From Panopea generosa (taxonomy: Eukaryota > Mollusca > Bivalvia > Adapedonta > Hiatellidae), in assembly GCA_029582155.1 (NCBI GenBank), contig CM055905.1, positions 6,760,062 to 6,824,061 on the forward strand: a DNA stretch of 64,000 bases, written 5' to 3'. The position numbers and the translations under genes are program-made. The notes under the pieces were generated by a model. The model made no database searches. It was given only the letters and a program-made list of their open reading frames with translations, and was not told the origin of the DNA. Below, in pieces: positions 48,241-60,790 of this stretch. Each line of letters opens with the position of its first letter. The first letter of the stretch is position 1.

Positions 48241-48759
48241 ATGTTTCTATCCTAACAGTTTAGGTACACACTGTGACATTTATATTATGCAAGAAACATT
48301 AATAACAAGAATAACCCACGTCAAAAGGTTCTGAAATATTTTGTTACCAGCATCCACTTATGTAGCTTGATTAAATAGGGCGTGAATAGAACAGCTTCTT
48401 TATTAATTGGATATCTTTTCTGCTGTCCATAACTCGGGAGACGCAAAACAAAAATCTTTAAAAGGCTCCTAGAGATGTGCAATGTGTCGCACTACCATTT
48501 ATGATAATAATAACGTTTGCTTTTGTTTTTTCAAACCAAGGAATTAAGAGATATTGTTCCTTGAATAAAGTTGCAATCATGCAATAAGCAATTTATTTAT
48601 GATAAACATAATACATATTAAATATATAATGGAAACAACTGCAACGTTATCCTAAACATATAATACATGAACTATAAAGTTTAATTAGTATTTGTTTGTT
48701 TACTTATATAAAATTACCTTAGTTCATGTTAACGATACAACATAGTAACGATTAATACA
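48241..48759. other. Intergenic stretch, nothing recognised
   Basis: AT-rich, non-coding. Confidence 0.6.
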
Positions 48760-48767
48760 AGATATCA

Positions 48768-48842
48768 GTGACGTCTCTGTGACGTAGGAGTTCAAACATA
48801 TCAACGAATTACGTCACACAATGAATTACGTCAGTTATTGGT
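48768..48842. promoter_or_regulatory. Cluster of CRE-like sites
   Basis: Four TGACG/CGTCA-type half sites in about 65 bp: TGACGTC at 48769, GTGACGTAG at 48779, TTACGTCA at 48809 and TTACGTCA at 48826, followed by GTTATTGG (inverted CCAAT-like). CREB/ATF-family factors bind such sites. No clear gene follows, so any promoter role is inference. Confidence 0.4.
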
Positions 48843-51690
48843 GAAGGCGACATTTTCTGAATCTAAATTTTATAAGAACTTGATATAAAGAAAATGCGTA
48901 AAGCAATATTAAGCTGTAAAGATAAAAATTATATATAGAATTTGACGAGTCCAGTTAGGTAAGATAATATAGATCTATTGTGATACTTGGTCAAAGTCAT
49001 GTTTCACCAACACACTTAAGGCCATACTTAGCGATTAAAAAATTAAATTTTGCTACCGTAAGTTTTCTTAAGAATCCGATACTTAAAAACTTTACGTTAA
49101 GTAAAATACTTAAGAATTAAAGCTATTTAAGTTAAAAATCTCATCAAACAAGAAAATAGAAAAAACAACGCAGTTTTAAGGCAACACAATAGAAAAAAGG
49201 AGTACAGAAGAAAACATAAGCTTCTTCGTTAGGCTCTGTGCAACTATATCTTTCACTCGAGTTAGTTCCACGTACTCAACCTGTGGAGCAACCTTCTACT
49301 CGGGAACAATCCATCTTCTCATCCCATAGAGGCATTGCAATTCCATCAAATTTATTTGCACATCCGTCCCTACGCCGTGTTGTAACAACAGTTTCGAATG
49401 GAAGACGTGTATTGTCCTTATTTTAAACAATTCTGACAGTACAAATGATTCCAGTGTATATAAAAAAAATTAAGAAGTAAATCAAAGAAAGTGTTAAACA
49501 TTCTTAGAGAACTAGTTCTGACATTGGGCTTAGAACTATGGGAATAAGATATGTTGGCATGGAATTTGATATCTTTATTATATAGGAGTAGCAAGGGTAA
49601 ATTTTCGGTTTATTAGTCATCAGGGTTTTATGCTTTTGGCATTAGTTGTAGTAATAGTCAGAATTATATTACACCAGTAAGTACAAAAGTTCTCTACATT
49701 ACACATTGCTATGTGCGAAGTATTTCATTTTATTTCGTGTTATTTTGTATTAGTTAAATTGTTGCCATTGGCTCTTTTTTTTTTATGCTTCATGAAAAAT
49801 TCATTTGCTTCATCAATTCCTGCACATGCGAGTCTGTCCATCTTTATTCATTTTGAAAAATGGCAGAATTATCTCACGTTTGTACTCTTGTTTTTTCCGC
49901 TTTAATATAATTGCTTGTTCAAAATACATCTTTAAAAAGAAATATGGAATGGAATCAAATTGTACAGAGTAAATCTTTGCGAAATCACCGTACTGAGACT
50001 TGGATTGAACCCATAACTCTGACCTTGCACAACCAAGGTATTTTTTATTATATAATTCTTTATAATAAGGAGAAATCATATTTTACTCTACAGGAAACTG
50101 CAAAGTTTACATTATCAAATCTAAGTTTAACAATAATTTGTTAATTAATCTTGGAAACATTTTATTTACCATTTATAATGAAAACAAAACAACTGTTTGC
50201 AAAATTCAATTGAACGCTCGAAATTCACCTTTTTTGCAAGTTTGTGTACAGCTTACTGCCAAAAAGCCATTCACCACACTCCTGTATCTATAGTCAGCAT
50301 TAAATAAATTTTACATTATGAAGACAATTATGTTGTACAATGTTAATTCTATGAATACATGTATGAAAGTGAGATTGTTATAGTTTTAAATCATATATCA
50401 GAAATACAATTCTAAGACTTTTCTACACTGAGTGGATAAATACCAACTGAAGAATGGACACACAGCTAAAATGATAAGCCTTTAGTTACAAAAGCAATTA
50501 AACAAGACGATGTTCGAATTAATCTTTGTCATATTAACATATCTGTAAATCATACTATTAAAATACTGTTATTTTTTTTAATTTTAACATTGGGATTAAA
50601 TTAATTGCTATAAATGAAACTGACACCATTTTATCATTTTTTTATGTTAATTGTAGTATTATAATTGTCTTCACTATTCAACTCTTAAGTAGGGTTTCAA
50701 ATCATTCGTTTTTTTGTGCATTTTGTAGACGGAAACTATTCTGAAATTCATTTTATTTTTATTTTTAAATTTGAAATAAATCGCAACAATTGTCATTCCA
50801 TATTCTGTAGTTTTGTTTTTATTTTACCACCTTTGAACAGTATTTTGATGTTTGATATTTACGTGCAGTTTTACTGCTAACAAAACAATATGTGTGCAGC
50901 CTCTAACCTTTATTGTCTTACAAGTGATATAGTGCACACAATGTAAAATATTGCAATTTTAGACAACTACAGGTCTCAGGAACAAACCCTGGCCTTAATT
51001 ATCAAATGGCCACCTGAAGAACTTATATATATAACATTTTGTGTAAGTTGCACGAAGATCCAATCCAACATGTTAAGTGCTAGTGTGTGCACACTATATA
51101 AACGTTTATATGCTGTGGGTAAATGACTGACACTGGCTGATCAGTACAGTTCACCTTGAGCTTTGCTCAGGTAAACTGAAAATAAAAGTAACATGCAGTA
51201 AATCTTATTAAATGTTTTTTATATCTTTGAATTTGATTTTTTTAAGATCTGTCCAATTGTGCTTGTCCACAATAGGCAACACCAAATCAAGTTACTGTTT
51301 TTCATTTTATATATTTCATCTGGTCACACAGTGTTATGCAGTCTGCCATGAATTCATTTTGCACGAGTGCAATTGGCTTTAAACAATGACACAATGATGT
51401 TTTCACCTGGTTCTCTTAAAAATAACATTGTCTCAAAACGTTCTTTAAAATCGAGGAACATTACTAGATGTGAAAAATGTGTCCCAACTGGATTTCAATT
51501 TGAGCTTATAAACATTTTCTTTCCATCTGGCAGTCCTTTCAACAGCAAGGACTGTGAGAATAGCAGTCGTTGTTTGTGTGATTCACATATGCTCTTGAAT
51601 ATACGTGGTTAACATCTGGTTTCAGTTGTTGAGTAAGCTATATGGAATGTTCGTCATCCACCGATTACATGTGTGCAATACTCAGTTTAC
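48843..51690. other. Intergenic stretch with weak frames only
   Basis: Two short plus frames look slightly coding-like: 49238-49426 (ending VVTTVSNGRRVLSLF) and 51367-51612 (with CEKCVPTGFQFE and several cysteines). Neither resembles a known family and neither has supported splice sites, so I do not call genes. Confidence 0.4.
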
Positions 51691-51699
51691 TCAACCTGA

Positions 51700-51880
51700 A
51701 ATAGAGCATTTTATAAAATAATTCCACCTGCAATAAAGGATATAAAATCATTCCACCTGAAATAGAGCATTATATAAAATCATTCCACCTGAAATAAAGC
51801 AATACATAAAATCATTCCACCTGAAATAGAGCATTATATAAAATCATTCCACTTGAAATAGAGCATTACATAAAATTAAA
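51700..51880. repeat. 32 bp tandem repeat, about 5 units
   Basis: Unit CATTCCACCTGAAATAGAGC followed by ATTATATAAAAT, with small variation. Non-coding. Confidence 0.85.
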
Positions 51881-52409
51881 ATTATTAATGGGATGATTGT
51901 TAACATTTTGTATATAAATACGTGTATAAGTAAAAAAGTGCCCTTGGCAATATATTAAACCAAATAAACATAATATTCTAAAGTGTATTTTTTGGTGGAA
52001 TATAATCCCAGATTATTCTTATTATATTTATAATTGAAACTGTCGGAGATGATTTATATAAAATATTATATTTTCATGGAATTCAAAAAGGATAAAACAC
52101 AAAAGAGCAACATTATACAAAACATTTAATGATTTAAAAACATTAAAGAAACAATGGGAAAGATTTAACAGCTTAATCATACCTGATGTTACAGTTAGGT
52201 TCTCAGTTATTTTAATTAAATTAGGGACTGGTACTCAGTTTTAGTTTAGTTATTGATAATGAACTGATGTTAATAAACTATTTTTCATTCAGTTAATGCT
52301 GTTGAATGGAAAGTTCATTTTTCTATATCAAAACATCAAACATGTTATAAAAAGATAAAGTTAATGAGCAGAAATTTGTTATCTTTTGTTTTTCAACAAT
52401 TAATACAAT
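51881..52409. other. AT-rich stretch, nothing recognised
   Basis: No coding or repeat signal before the 3' end of the LINE. Confidence 0.6.
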
Positions 52410-52642
52410 GGAATGAATGGTGTTTTACGGCACGTCGACACATAAATAGGTCATTTTGTGCGCGCAAAGATTGATGAATGTGATGACAAAAATAATTATA
52501 TTAAATAAATATGGTTAAAATTTATTAAAACTATTTACAAATAAATAAATGAAATTATTTACAAATAAATAAATGAAAACATCAATTAAATACAGGGAAA
52601 TCAACGATATACTAAATCATTTAACCAGTCAACGGGTTTTAA

Positions 52643-55404
52643 CTAAAAATATTTAAACAGTTTAACCGCTTTTAAAAAGGAAAATACACTGGTAACATTA
52701 ACTTTATCAAAAAGCTCTTTCATACTATCGACCCTGTAGTACTTCGCTCTCATTGGAGCAAAGTCAACACAGTCGATAAGTATATGCTTAACAGTAAGCG
52801 GTGCAAAACAGGGCACACACTCTGGGACAGCTTCACGATTTAAAAGATATGAATGGGTACAGCGGGTATGCCCTATTCTGCACTGATCCGGAGACCAAAA
52901 GTTCAAAAAGCTTTAGGTTTTTTTTATCAAATACAGTTTCATAATAGGGATAAAAAGTAAGATTAAAAGCAGGATTAGATGGATTTGAATGAAGTTTAAT
53001 TGCATATTGAAGAGCCAGTTTTTCACGTCTTAAATACAATGATACAATGATGGTTCATTTGCCTCCACATAAAGACTGTCGGCTGGGGACATACAAAAGG
53101 CACCAAGAGCGAGTCGTAGTCCTTGGTTGTGTATAGGATCAAGCATCGCTAAGTAAGACTTGCGAGCAGATCCATATACAATAGAGCCATAGTCTAATTT
53201 TGATCTGATTAGTGATCTGTAAAGTCTAAGTAAAACTTTACGATCTGCACCCCAATTTGTATTAGCAACAACTTTCAATAAATTAAGTGCTTTATTACAC
53301 TTTGCCTTGAGATATTTAAGATGAGGAATAAAAGTAAGTTTACGGTAAAAAATAAGACCTAAAAATTTTGTTTCCTCAACAACAGGTATATGTGTCCCAT
53401 CTAAAGTTAGATTGGGATCATCGTGTTGTTAACGTAGTTGACAAAAATGCATACAATTTGTTTTAGACTTAGAAAATTTAAAACCTTTTCATCAGACCAA
53501 GTCTGAAGTTTATTAAGGCATTGCTGTAGTTGCCTTTCAATAGTTTTCATATTTTTTAAACGGTAACAAAATACAAAATAGTCAACATACACAGAGCAAT
53601 CCACACCAGGATTTATACTCTTGACAATATTAATAATTTTAATATTAAAAACTGTGACAGACAGGATACTGCCTTGTGGGACGCCCATCTCCTGTTTGTG
53701 AACATCGAAGAGGGTCGTGCCCATTCGGACTTGTAACTGTCTATCATTTAAAAAGTTTAAAATAAATGTAGCTAAACGGCCACGAAGGCCCATATTATGA
53801 AGAACTTTCACAATGCCATACTTCCAGGTGGTGTCGTAGGCTTTCTCTTAGTAAAAAAATACAGCGACTAAATGTTCTTTCTTTATGAAAGCCTCCCTAA
53901 CAAACGATTCAAATCTAATTTAATGGTATGTTGTGCCTCTTTGGCGCCGGAATCCACTTTGATACTTAGTAATTAAGTTGTTGGATTCCAAGAACCAAAC
54001 GAGGCGAGCATTAATCATACGTTCCATGGTTTTACAAACACAACTTGTCAAAGCAATTGGACGGTCATTAATTGGATCCGTGTTATCTTTCCCAGGTTTG
54101 GGTATCCGAATAACGATAGCCCCCCTCCAAGACTCGGGGAAGTTTCCAGTCACCCAAACAGAGTTAAAAATATCAAGTAAAATTAATAAGGACGATTTGG
54201 GTAAATGTTTCAAAAGTTGATAATGGATATCATCAGGACCAGCTGATGTACCATGTGCCTTCTTTAAGGATTTTTTCAATTCACTCAGAGAATGTCTTAT
54301 TATATTTTTCTGAATTATTTGATTTAAAATTCAATTTCTGTTTTTCAATCTGCTGTTTATGTTTTTAAAAAAATTGAGTAGCAATTAGTAGAAGATGAAT
54401 TATTCGAAAAAGTATCTGCCAAAGTATTAACGATGTCTTTGGCAGATGTGGCAGTATGATTTTCAATTTTTAAATGGTTTACGCAACCTGGAGTACCCTT
54501 ACCGTTGATTTTTCGGACCATGTCCCACGCCTTCTTAAGGTTAGTACGGGAAATGAGCCTAGAGACGTAATCTCTCCAGGACTTTCTCTTACTCTCCTTA
54601 AGAGTACGTCTTGCTTTTGCACGAAACACTTTAAAATTGTCCAAATTATGTTGTGTAGGCCGTAAATTAAATCGACTTAACACTTTTTTAAGACCCTTGA
54701 CTGCAATCTTGCAATCATCATCATACCATGGTTTTTGAAGGCGTTTTGGATTTGTCCAGGTTTTTGGGATAGAGTTTTCTGCTATACTGTATAATATTGA
54801 TGAACATCGACCAGCAGGATCATCCGTATCGTTAAATAAATCAGGCTAAAACTGTTCTGTGCAGAGAAATTGGAACATAGGCCAATCTGCTTTGCGCAGT
54901 TTCCATCGTTGATTTCTATCGAGAAGTAGAGGTCCGATATTTCCATGAAATATTGGATAATGGTCACTCCCGCAGAGGTCGTTACCAACACTCCATGAAA
55001 AGTCTGACAAAAGTGACGGCTCACAAACTGATAAATCGATGGAAGTTTTCGATCCTGAAGCAGGATGTACATATGTATGAGATTTATTATCATTATAAAG
55101 ACATAGGTTATTTTGATTTAAAAAAGATTCAACTTTATTACATTTATCATTAATGTCTTTACAGCCCCATATGTAATTGTGGGCATTAAAATCCCCCAAA
55201 AGCATAAAAGGTGATGGCAAGCAGATTGTATTTTAAAAAGGAATACTGTTTAAAAGTAGTTTTATTATTTGACTTCAAAAATGTTTCTTGAAGACAAAAT
55301 GCAATAGGGTTATGTTCATTTAAAAGTAAACTAATCTCGTCATAATTTGGTTTTAAACCTCGACAATTCCATTGTATTATTTTATTTGAATTCGAATCGT
55401 TCAT
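52643..55404 (-). pseudogene. LINE ORF2: endonuclease and reverse transcriptase, defective
   Basis: Endonuclease motifs: QWNCRGLKPN and LQETFL (55404-55270), LLGDFNAHN (about 55200) and GSDHYPI (about 54965). About 65 residues between YSFLKYN and LPSPFML are deleted at about 55220. RT: AGPDDIHYQLLKHLP, IPKPGKD, RPIALTSCVCKTMERM (54279-53920), GVPQGSILS (about 53680), then YVDYF at 53575-53589 where YVDDF is expected. The thumb is at 53278-53030. At about 52890 the sequence jumps from LKLFELLVSG to the knuckle region CRIGHTRCTHSYLL, removing the whole RNase H. Confidence 0.82.
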
Positions 55405-55429
55405 TTAGGGGCTTTAGTTTTCACGACCT

Positions 55430-56724
55430 TGGTAGAATCCGATGGTGCTTCATCGGTCTCCATATCAAGGTGTGAAAATTTGTTGTGCAACCGTACAGGG
55501 CCATTTTGGCTCTTCAGGTTGCCTCCCAGTAACACAATTTGGCAGAGGCCAGATTTATTTTTCCAGCCCTACGTGGCGAAACTGAACTCTTGGTATTGCC
55601 AGAGCTCGATGGTTTTGGGGAGCTCGGGACATTCCCCGAGCTCTCCGGTTTTGAGGAACTCTAGACACTCCCCGAGTTCTCCGGTTTTGATGAACTCGGA
55701 ACATTCCCAGAGTTCGTAGATTTCTGATCAGAAACAGATTTAATATTTTTCTTATTGTTTTTAAGATTAGGTTTCGGTTGTATGAGAGGTTTTAATACCA
55801 ATGTAGAGGTCTGAGTTTCAGATGATACCTTGGAATTACCAGGCATAGAATAATTATATGGCATTGGTTTATCATTTAGCCAGGTGATATCAGTTTGTAT
55901 CTCAATACACCTTGTTACTTTTTTCTCTACATTTCTACACACTTCAGCATATGATTTGCCTGAAGGAGCAGATGGAGATTGGATGTTAACAAGGCGTCTT
56001 GCTTCTGGAAATAATTTTTTTTTCTCCAGCTTAATCCGTTGGACCTTGCGTTCAACTTTCCAGTTTGGACATTCTCTAGAGAAAGCCCCGTGGCTCCCGC
56101 TGCAATTAACGCAACAGGCTGGTTTAGCGCACGACGAGAAGTCTGTGTGTCCCGCTTATAGTTTTGGGAAGAACTTGGTTGTTAAATGTCAGTTTAAATG
56201 TGTTGGTATGTTTAACAATGCCATTTTTCTTAGTAGTGATCCTTGTGATTTCAGATATACACTCATTTCCTCAGCAGTACACTGTTCCAGCGAGTGTAAC
56301 ATGAGGACGGACCTCTACCGGCATATCCACAAATCGTTTAACTGATCGTAGATTGTCCGAGTGTGATTTTTTTAAGCATTCAATAAGGATTTTATCTGAC
56401 TTTAATTTTCTTCATCTCCCGCGGTTCACCGGCAAAACCAAGTATTGCCTTGTGAATCGCAAAAGGTGAAAGTTTTGTTACTGGTCTATTAGCACCAGTT
56501 AAAGTATTGGTCAAGAATCGAGGCCAGTTCACGGTATTTATATCATCATCTGTCCCAACAGAATCGTGTCGAGCACGCTTGTGTAAAGACTGAGCAGGTA
56601 AAGGTCGGTTAGTATTGTTTTGGTGTTTTTTGAAGCCTAATGAGTTTGTGTTTGTTCCGTTATCCACGTTTCTCACCCGCCTCGGAGCCCAACAATGGGA
56701 CAGCTGTGGATATCCGACAGACAT
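55430..56724 (-). pseudogene. LINE ORF1, gag-like with zinc knuckle
   Basis: Starts MSVGYPQLSHCWAPRR (56724) and runs through an RRM-like or unknown region (LTGANRPVTKLSPFAI) to a zinc-knuckle region at about 56150-56060, CAKPACCVNC then CVNCSGSHGAFSREC (CX2CX3HX6C, as in the last knuckle of jockey/I-type gag). A Ser/Pro/Asn-rich tail with VPSSSKPENSGS (55942-55661) follows. The repeat-like plus-strand frame at 55429-55719 is its shadow. At least three frameshifts break it. The product would bind element RNA. Confidence 0.7.
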
Positions 56725-57360
56725 GATGCCAAGGATACGTGAACAGTATACTCAAGCAAAGTAATACATCAGATCCCGCATACCACCCCATGGATGCAAA
56801 TTCAAGTCAAGACAAGAACCGCACTAACATCCATCTAAAATGGCAAACGTATAACCATATAGTATTTCACTTCACAAGATAGCCCATAAGCCATGACAGT
56901 TTTCAAGGATTTGAGATTAAGATTACTAAAATATATATTATCATAGAAAATTAATATTGGCAAATAAATGAGTTTTCAAGGATTTGGAATTTAGATAACT
57001 GGAAGTTTATTCATTGAAAATTAATATAAACAAGTATAAGATAATGGAAAAAAATGGGGATGAAATAATGGATAAAGGATGATACATGATAAAATATAAT
57101 CTAAAAAAAAACATGACAGACCGATTGATCAAGACCGGGCCCATCGAAACTCCCGTCTTGACTTGAAATCCGGACCAAAGTGATGTGTTGCGTCACAGAC
57201 TCCTGCGGCGCTCAACCACCAGGACTTCTTCATCCAACCGCACGGGTCGCCACCCACGGTCAACAGGTGGGTTCCTTTTCGGGGAGGATCTTACCCCTCT
57301 GCTTGGAACGAGCAGTCGACAAACTCTAATCCCTACCGACAGGGGGTTTAATACAATGGA

Positions 57361-57869
57361 AATAAATATATTGTTTCAGAAACTGATGCGTTGGCTAATT
57401 AGCTAGTGTGAGCTTTTATGTATATAAACATTTTGACAAGTCGGATCGCACACAATCTGATAACCAACAGTGCTACCAAGTGCCTCTTGTTTCAACATGA
57501 AATTGATCGAGCTTGCAATAACAATAAAATGTTTTTTTAAATTTCATTTTATTAAAAATATTTAACAAATGAGAAATAATAAACGCTTATTTATAATTTA
57601 ATCAATAACTCTATTCTTAAATGCTCTTAATTTATGTTTAGAGCTGTATAAATAAATAGAGAAACCTGAATCATGCCGCCATAATGATACGAACATGGAC
57701 CTGAACAATATCATGAATTTTAATATGTATTCTACACATAACAATATAATTATATTTTTTAATATGAAACAAACACGTTGTGTTTGAATTAAGTACTAAT
57801 AATTATGTATGAAAGAAAAAAGTTGCGCCTGAACAATATTTGGACAAATATTACTTTAGAACTACACTT
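57361..57869. other. AT-rich spacer
   Basis: Nothing recognised between the LINE 5' end and the 48 bp array. Confidence 0.5.
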
Positions 57870-58508
57870 GAACGATACCCTGGTAATTATGTATTACCGA
57901 ATAAACAAGGTACACTTGAACGATATCCTGGTAATTATGTATGACAGGATAAACACGGTACACGATATCCTGGTAATTATGTATTACAGGATAAACAAGG
58001 TACACGATATCCTGGTAATTATGTATTACAGAATAAACAAGGTACACTTGAACGATATCCTAGTAATGATGTATTACAGAATAAACAAGGTACACTTGAA
58101 CGATAGCCTGGTAATTATGTATTACAGAATAAACAAAGTACACTTTAATGATATCCTAGTAATGATGTATTACAGAATAAACAAGGTACACTTGAACGAT
58201 ATCCTGGTAATTATGTATTACAAAATAAACAAGGTACACTTGAACGTTATCCTTGTAACTGTGTATTAAAGAATAAACAGAGTACACTTGAACGATATCC
58301 TGGTAATTATGTATTACAGAATAAACAAGTTACACTTGAACGATATCCTGGTAATTATATATTACTGAATAAACAAGGTACACTTAACGATATCCTAGTA
58401 AGTATGTATTAAAGAATAAACAAGGTACACTTGAACGATAGCCTAGTAATTATGTATTACAGAATAAACAAAGTACACTTTAATGATATCCTGGTAATTA
58501 TGTATTTC
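57870..58508. repeat. 48 bp minisatellite, about 13 units
   Basis: Unit CACTTGAACGATATCCTGGT then AATTATGTATTACAGAATAA and ACAAGGTA. Two units lack CACTTGAAC (39 bp). Since 48 and 39 are multiples of 3, a plus frame stays open from 57805 to 58269, repeating ILVIMYYRINKVHLND; I regard this as a by-product. GATATC sits in nearly every unit. Confidence 0.95.
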
Positions 58509-58639
58509 TGTTGCAAAGTAATGATGTAGACGGCCTGCCCTACCAAGTAAATTTTCAATTGCAAACTTTAATTTTGAGAGTCGGATGCAAGTCAATTTTT
58601 CCATTTCTAATTTGAAAATATGAATTGTTTAATTTATTA

Positions 58640-59030
58640 AAACATTTAATATTAAAAAATTTTGCGAATACTAACAATTTTTTCGTATGTGACAATTTCT
58701 TGGATTATTTTATTAAAATTGAATATTTTTTGTTGTTGCGATGGGGAATCAAGACGGCTCGAGATTATATGAATAAAGTATACCTCTTGATCCCTACTTA
58801 ATTTACTTTTTACAGTTTTAAATAAACTAGAATACTTTTCACGGAAATGGTCAGTAGAAACATTATAAGTGATATCGTTTCTACCAACAAGTATAAATAT
58901 ATTATCAAAATTTCTAAAATCATTATGTAAAAAAACATGTTCAATATGATGAGTGCCAGCACCAGAATATGAAGAGTTTGAGAAGTAGATGAATCTCCCA
59001 ATAATCCTCGACATATTGAGTCACCAACCA
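58640..59030 (-). pseudogene. SGNH-hydrolase-like fragment
   Basis: The minus frame (59014-58652) has SSYSGAGTHHIEHV, then FILVGRNDI (GxND, the block III motif of SGNH/GDSL hydrolases), an FIHIISSRLDSP strand and FNKIIQEI, then a stop after VSIRKIF. The C-terminal DxxH block is missing. The block I GDS-serine motif is found in the adjacent repeat (VVGDSICRG) but in another frame. Such domains occur as lone hydrolases and in retroelement ORF1s. Confidence 0.55.
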
Positions 59031-60790
59031 CCACAGTGTGTAGAATCTCCAAACAATCCTTGACATATTGAGTCATCAACCACCACAGTGTAGAATCTCC
59101 CAATAATCCTCGACACATTGAGTCGCCAACAACCAAAGTGTGCAGAATCTCCAAATAATCCTCGACACATTGAGTCACCAACAACCACAGTGTGCAGAAT
59201 CTCCAAATAATCCTCGACACATTAGGTCACCAACTACCTCAGTGTGTAGAATCTCTAAATAATCCTCGACACATTGAGTCACCAACTATCAGTGTGTAGA
59301 ATATCCAAATAATATTCGACACATTGAGTCACCAACAACCACAGTGTGTAGAATCTCCAAATAATCCTCAACACATTGAGTTGCCAACAACAGTGTGTAG
59401 AATCTCCAAATAATCCTCGACACATTGAGTCGCCAACTATCGCAGTGTGTAGAATCTCCAAATAATCCTCGACACATTGAGTCGCCAGTGTTTAGAATCT
59501 CCAAATAATCCTGAACACATTGAGTCACCAACCACTATAGTTTGTAGAATCTCCAAATAATCCTCGACATATTGAGTCGCCAACTACCACAGTGTGTAGA
59601 ATTTCTCAATATTCCTAGACATATTGAGTCACCAACCACCAGTGTGTAGACTCCAAATAATCCTCAACATATTGAGACACCAACTACCACAGTGTGTAGA
59701 ATCTCCAAATAATCCTCGATACATTGAGTCACCAACCACCAGTGTGTAGACTCTCCAAATAATCCTCAACATATTGAGACACCAACTACCACAGTGTGTA
59801 GAATCTCCAAAAAATCCTCGACACATTGAGTCGCCAACAACCATTGTGTAGAATATCCAAATAATCCTCGACACATTGAGTCGCCAACCACCACAGTGTG
59901 TAGAATCTCCAAATAATCCTCAACACATTGAGTCGCCAACAACCACAGTGTGTACAATCTCCAAATAATCCTCGACCCATTGAGTCGCCAACTACCACAG
60001 TGTGTAGAATCTCCAAATAATCGTCAACACATTGAGTCGCCAACTACCAGTGTGTAGCATCTCCAAATAATCTTCGACACATTGAGTCGCCAACAACCAC
60101 ATTGTGTAGAATCTCCAAATAATCCTCAACACATTGAGTCACCAACTATCACAGTGCGTAGAATCTCCAAATAATCCTCGACACATTGAGTCGCCAACCA
60201 TCGCAGTGTGTAGAATCTCCAAATAATCCTCGACACTTTGAGTCGCCAACCATCGCAGTGTGTAGAATCTCCAAATAATCTTCGACACATTGAGTCACCA
60301 ACCACTGCAGTGTGTAGAATCTCCAAATAATCCTTGACATATTGAGTCACCAACTACCACAGTGTGTAGAATCTCTCAATAATTATCGACATATTGAGTC
60401 ACCAACTTCTACAGCGTGTAGAATCTCCAAATAATCCTCCACATATTGACTCACCAACTACCACAGTGTAAAATCTCCAAATAATCATCGACACATTGAG
60501 TCACCAACTATCACAGTGTGTAGAATCTCCAAATAATCCTCAACACATTGAGTCACCAACAACCACCGTGTAGAATCTCCAAATAATCTTCGACACATTG
60601 AGTCACCAACAACCACAGTGTATAGTTTGTAGAATCTCCAAATAATCCTAAACATATTGAGTCACCAACTACCACAGTGTGTAGAATCTCACAATAATCC
60701 TTGACATATTGAGTCACCAACTACCACAGTGAGTAGAATCTCCAAATAATCCTCGACATATTGAGTCACCAACTACCACAGTGTGTAACC
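58985..60790. repeat. 52 bp minisatellite, about 34 units
   Basis: Unit (plus) CCTCGACACATTGAGTCGCC then AACTACCACAGTGTGTAGAA and TCTCCAAATAAT. Some units lack a few bases around the ACCACAGTG part (45-49 bp). The minus translation gives VVVGDSMCRGLFGDS in one frame. Its lower end joins the SGNH-like fragment directly. Confidence 0.96.

Larger units (their letters stand above)
52410..57360 (-). mobile_element. Near full-length but defective LINE, I-group-like
   Basis: Order on minus: GC-richer 5' UTR (about 57360-56725), gag-like ORF1 (56724-55430), ORF2 with endonuclease, reverse transcriptase and C-terminal knuckle (55404-52643), and a 3' UTR ending in CATT repeats at about 52410. The 3' UTR and C-terminal region match the truncated copy at 35114-36075. 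The RNase H preserved in that copy places the family in the RNase H-bearing I-like group. Frameshifts, two deletions and an active-site change make it inactive. Confidence 0.85.

Noticed and set aside
49238-49426. Small gene ending VVTTVSNGRRVLSLF
   Set aside because: Some coding-like composition but no family, splice sites or repeat context to support it.
55429-55719. Ser-rich plus-strand protein
   Set aside because: It is the reverse-strand shadow of the Ser/Pro-rich tail of the LINE ORF1.
57805-58269. 154-residue repetitive protein
   Set aside because: The open frame follows from repeat units that are multiples of three; nothing supports expression.
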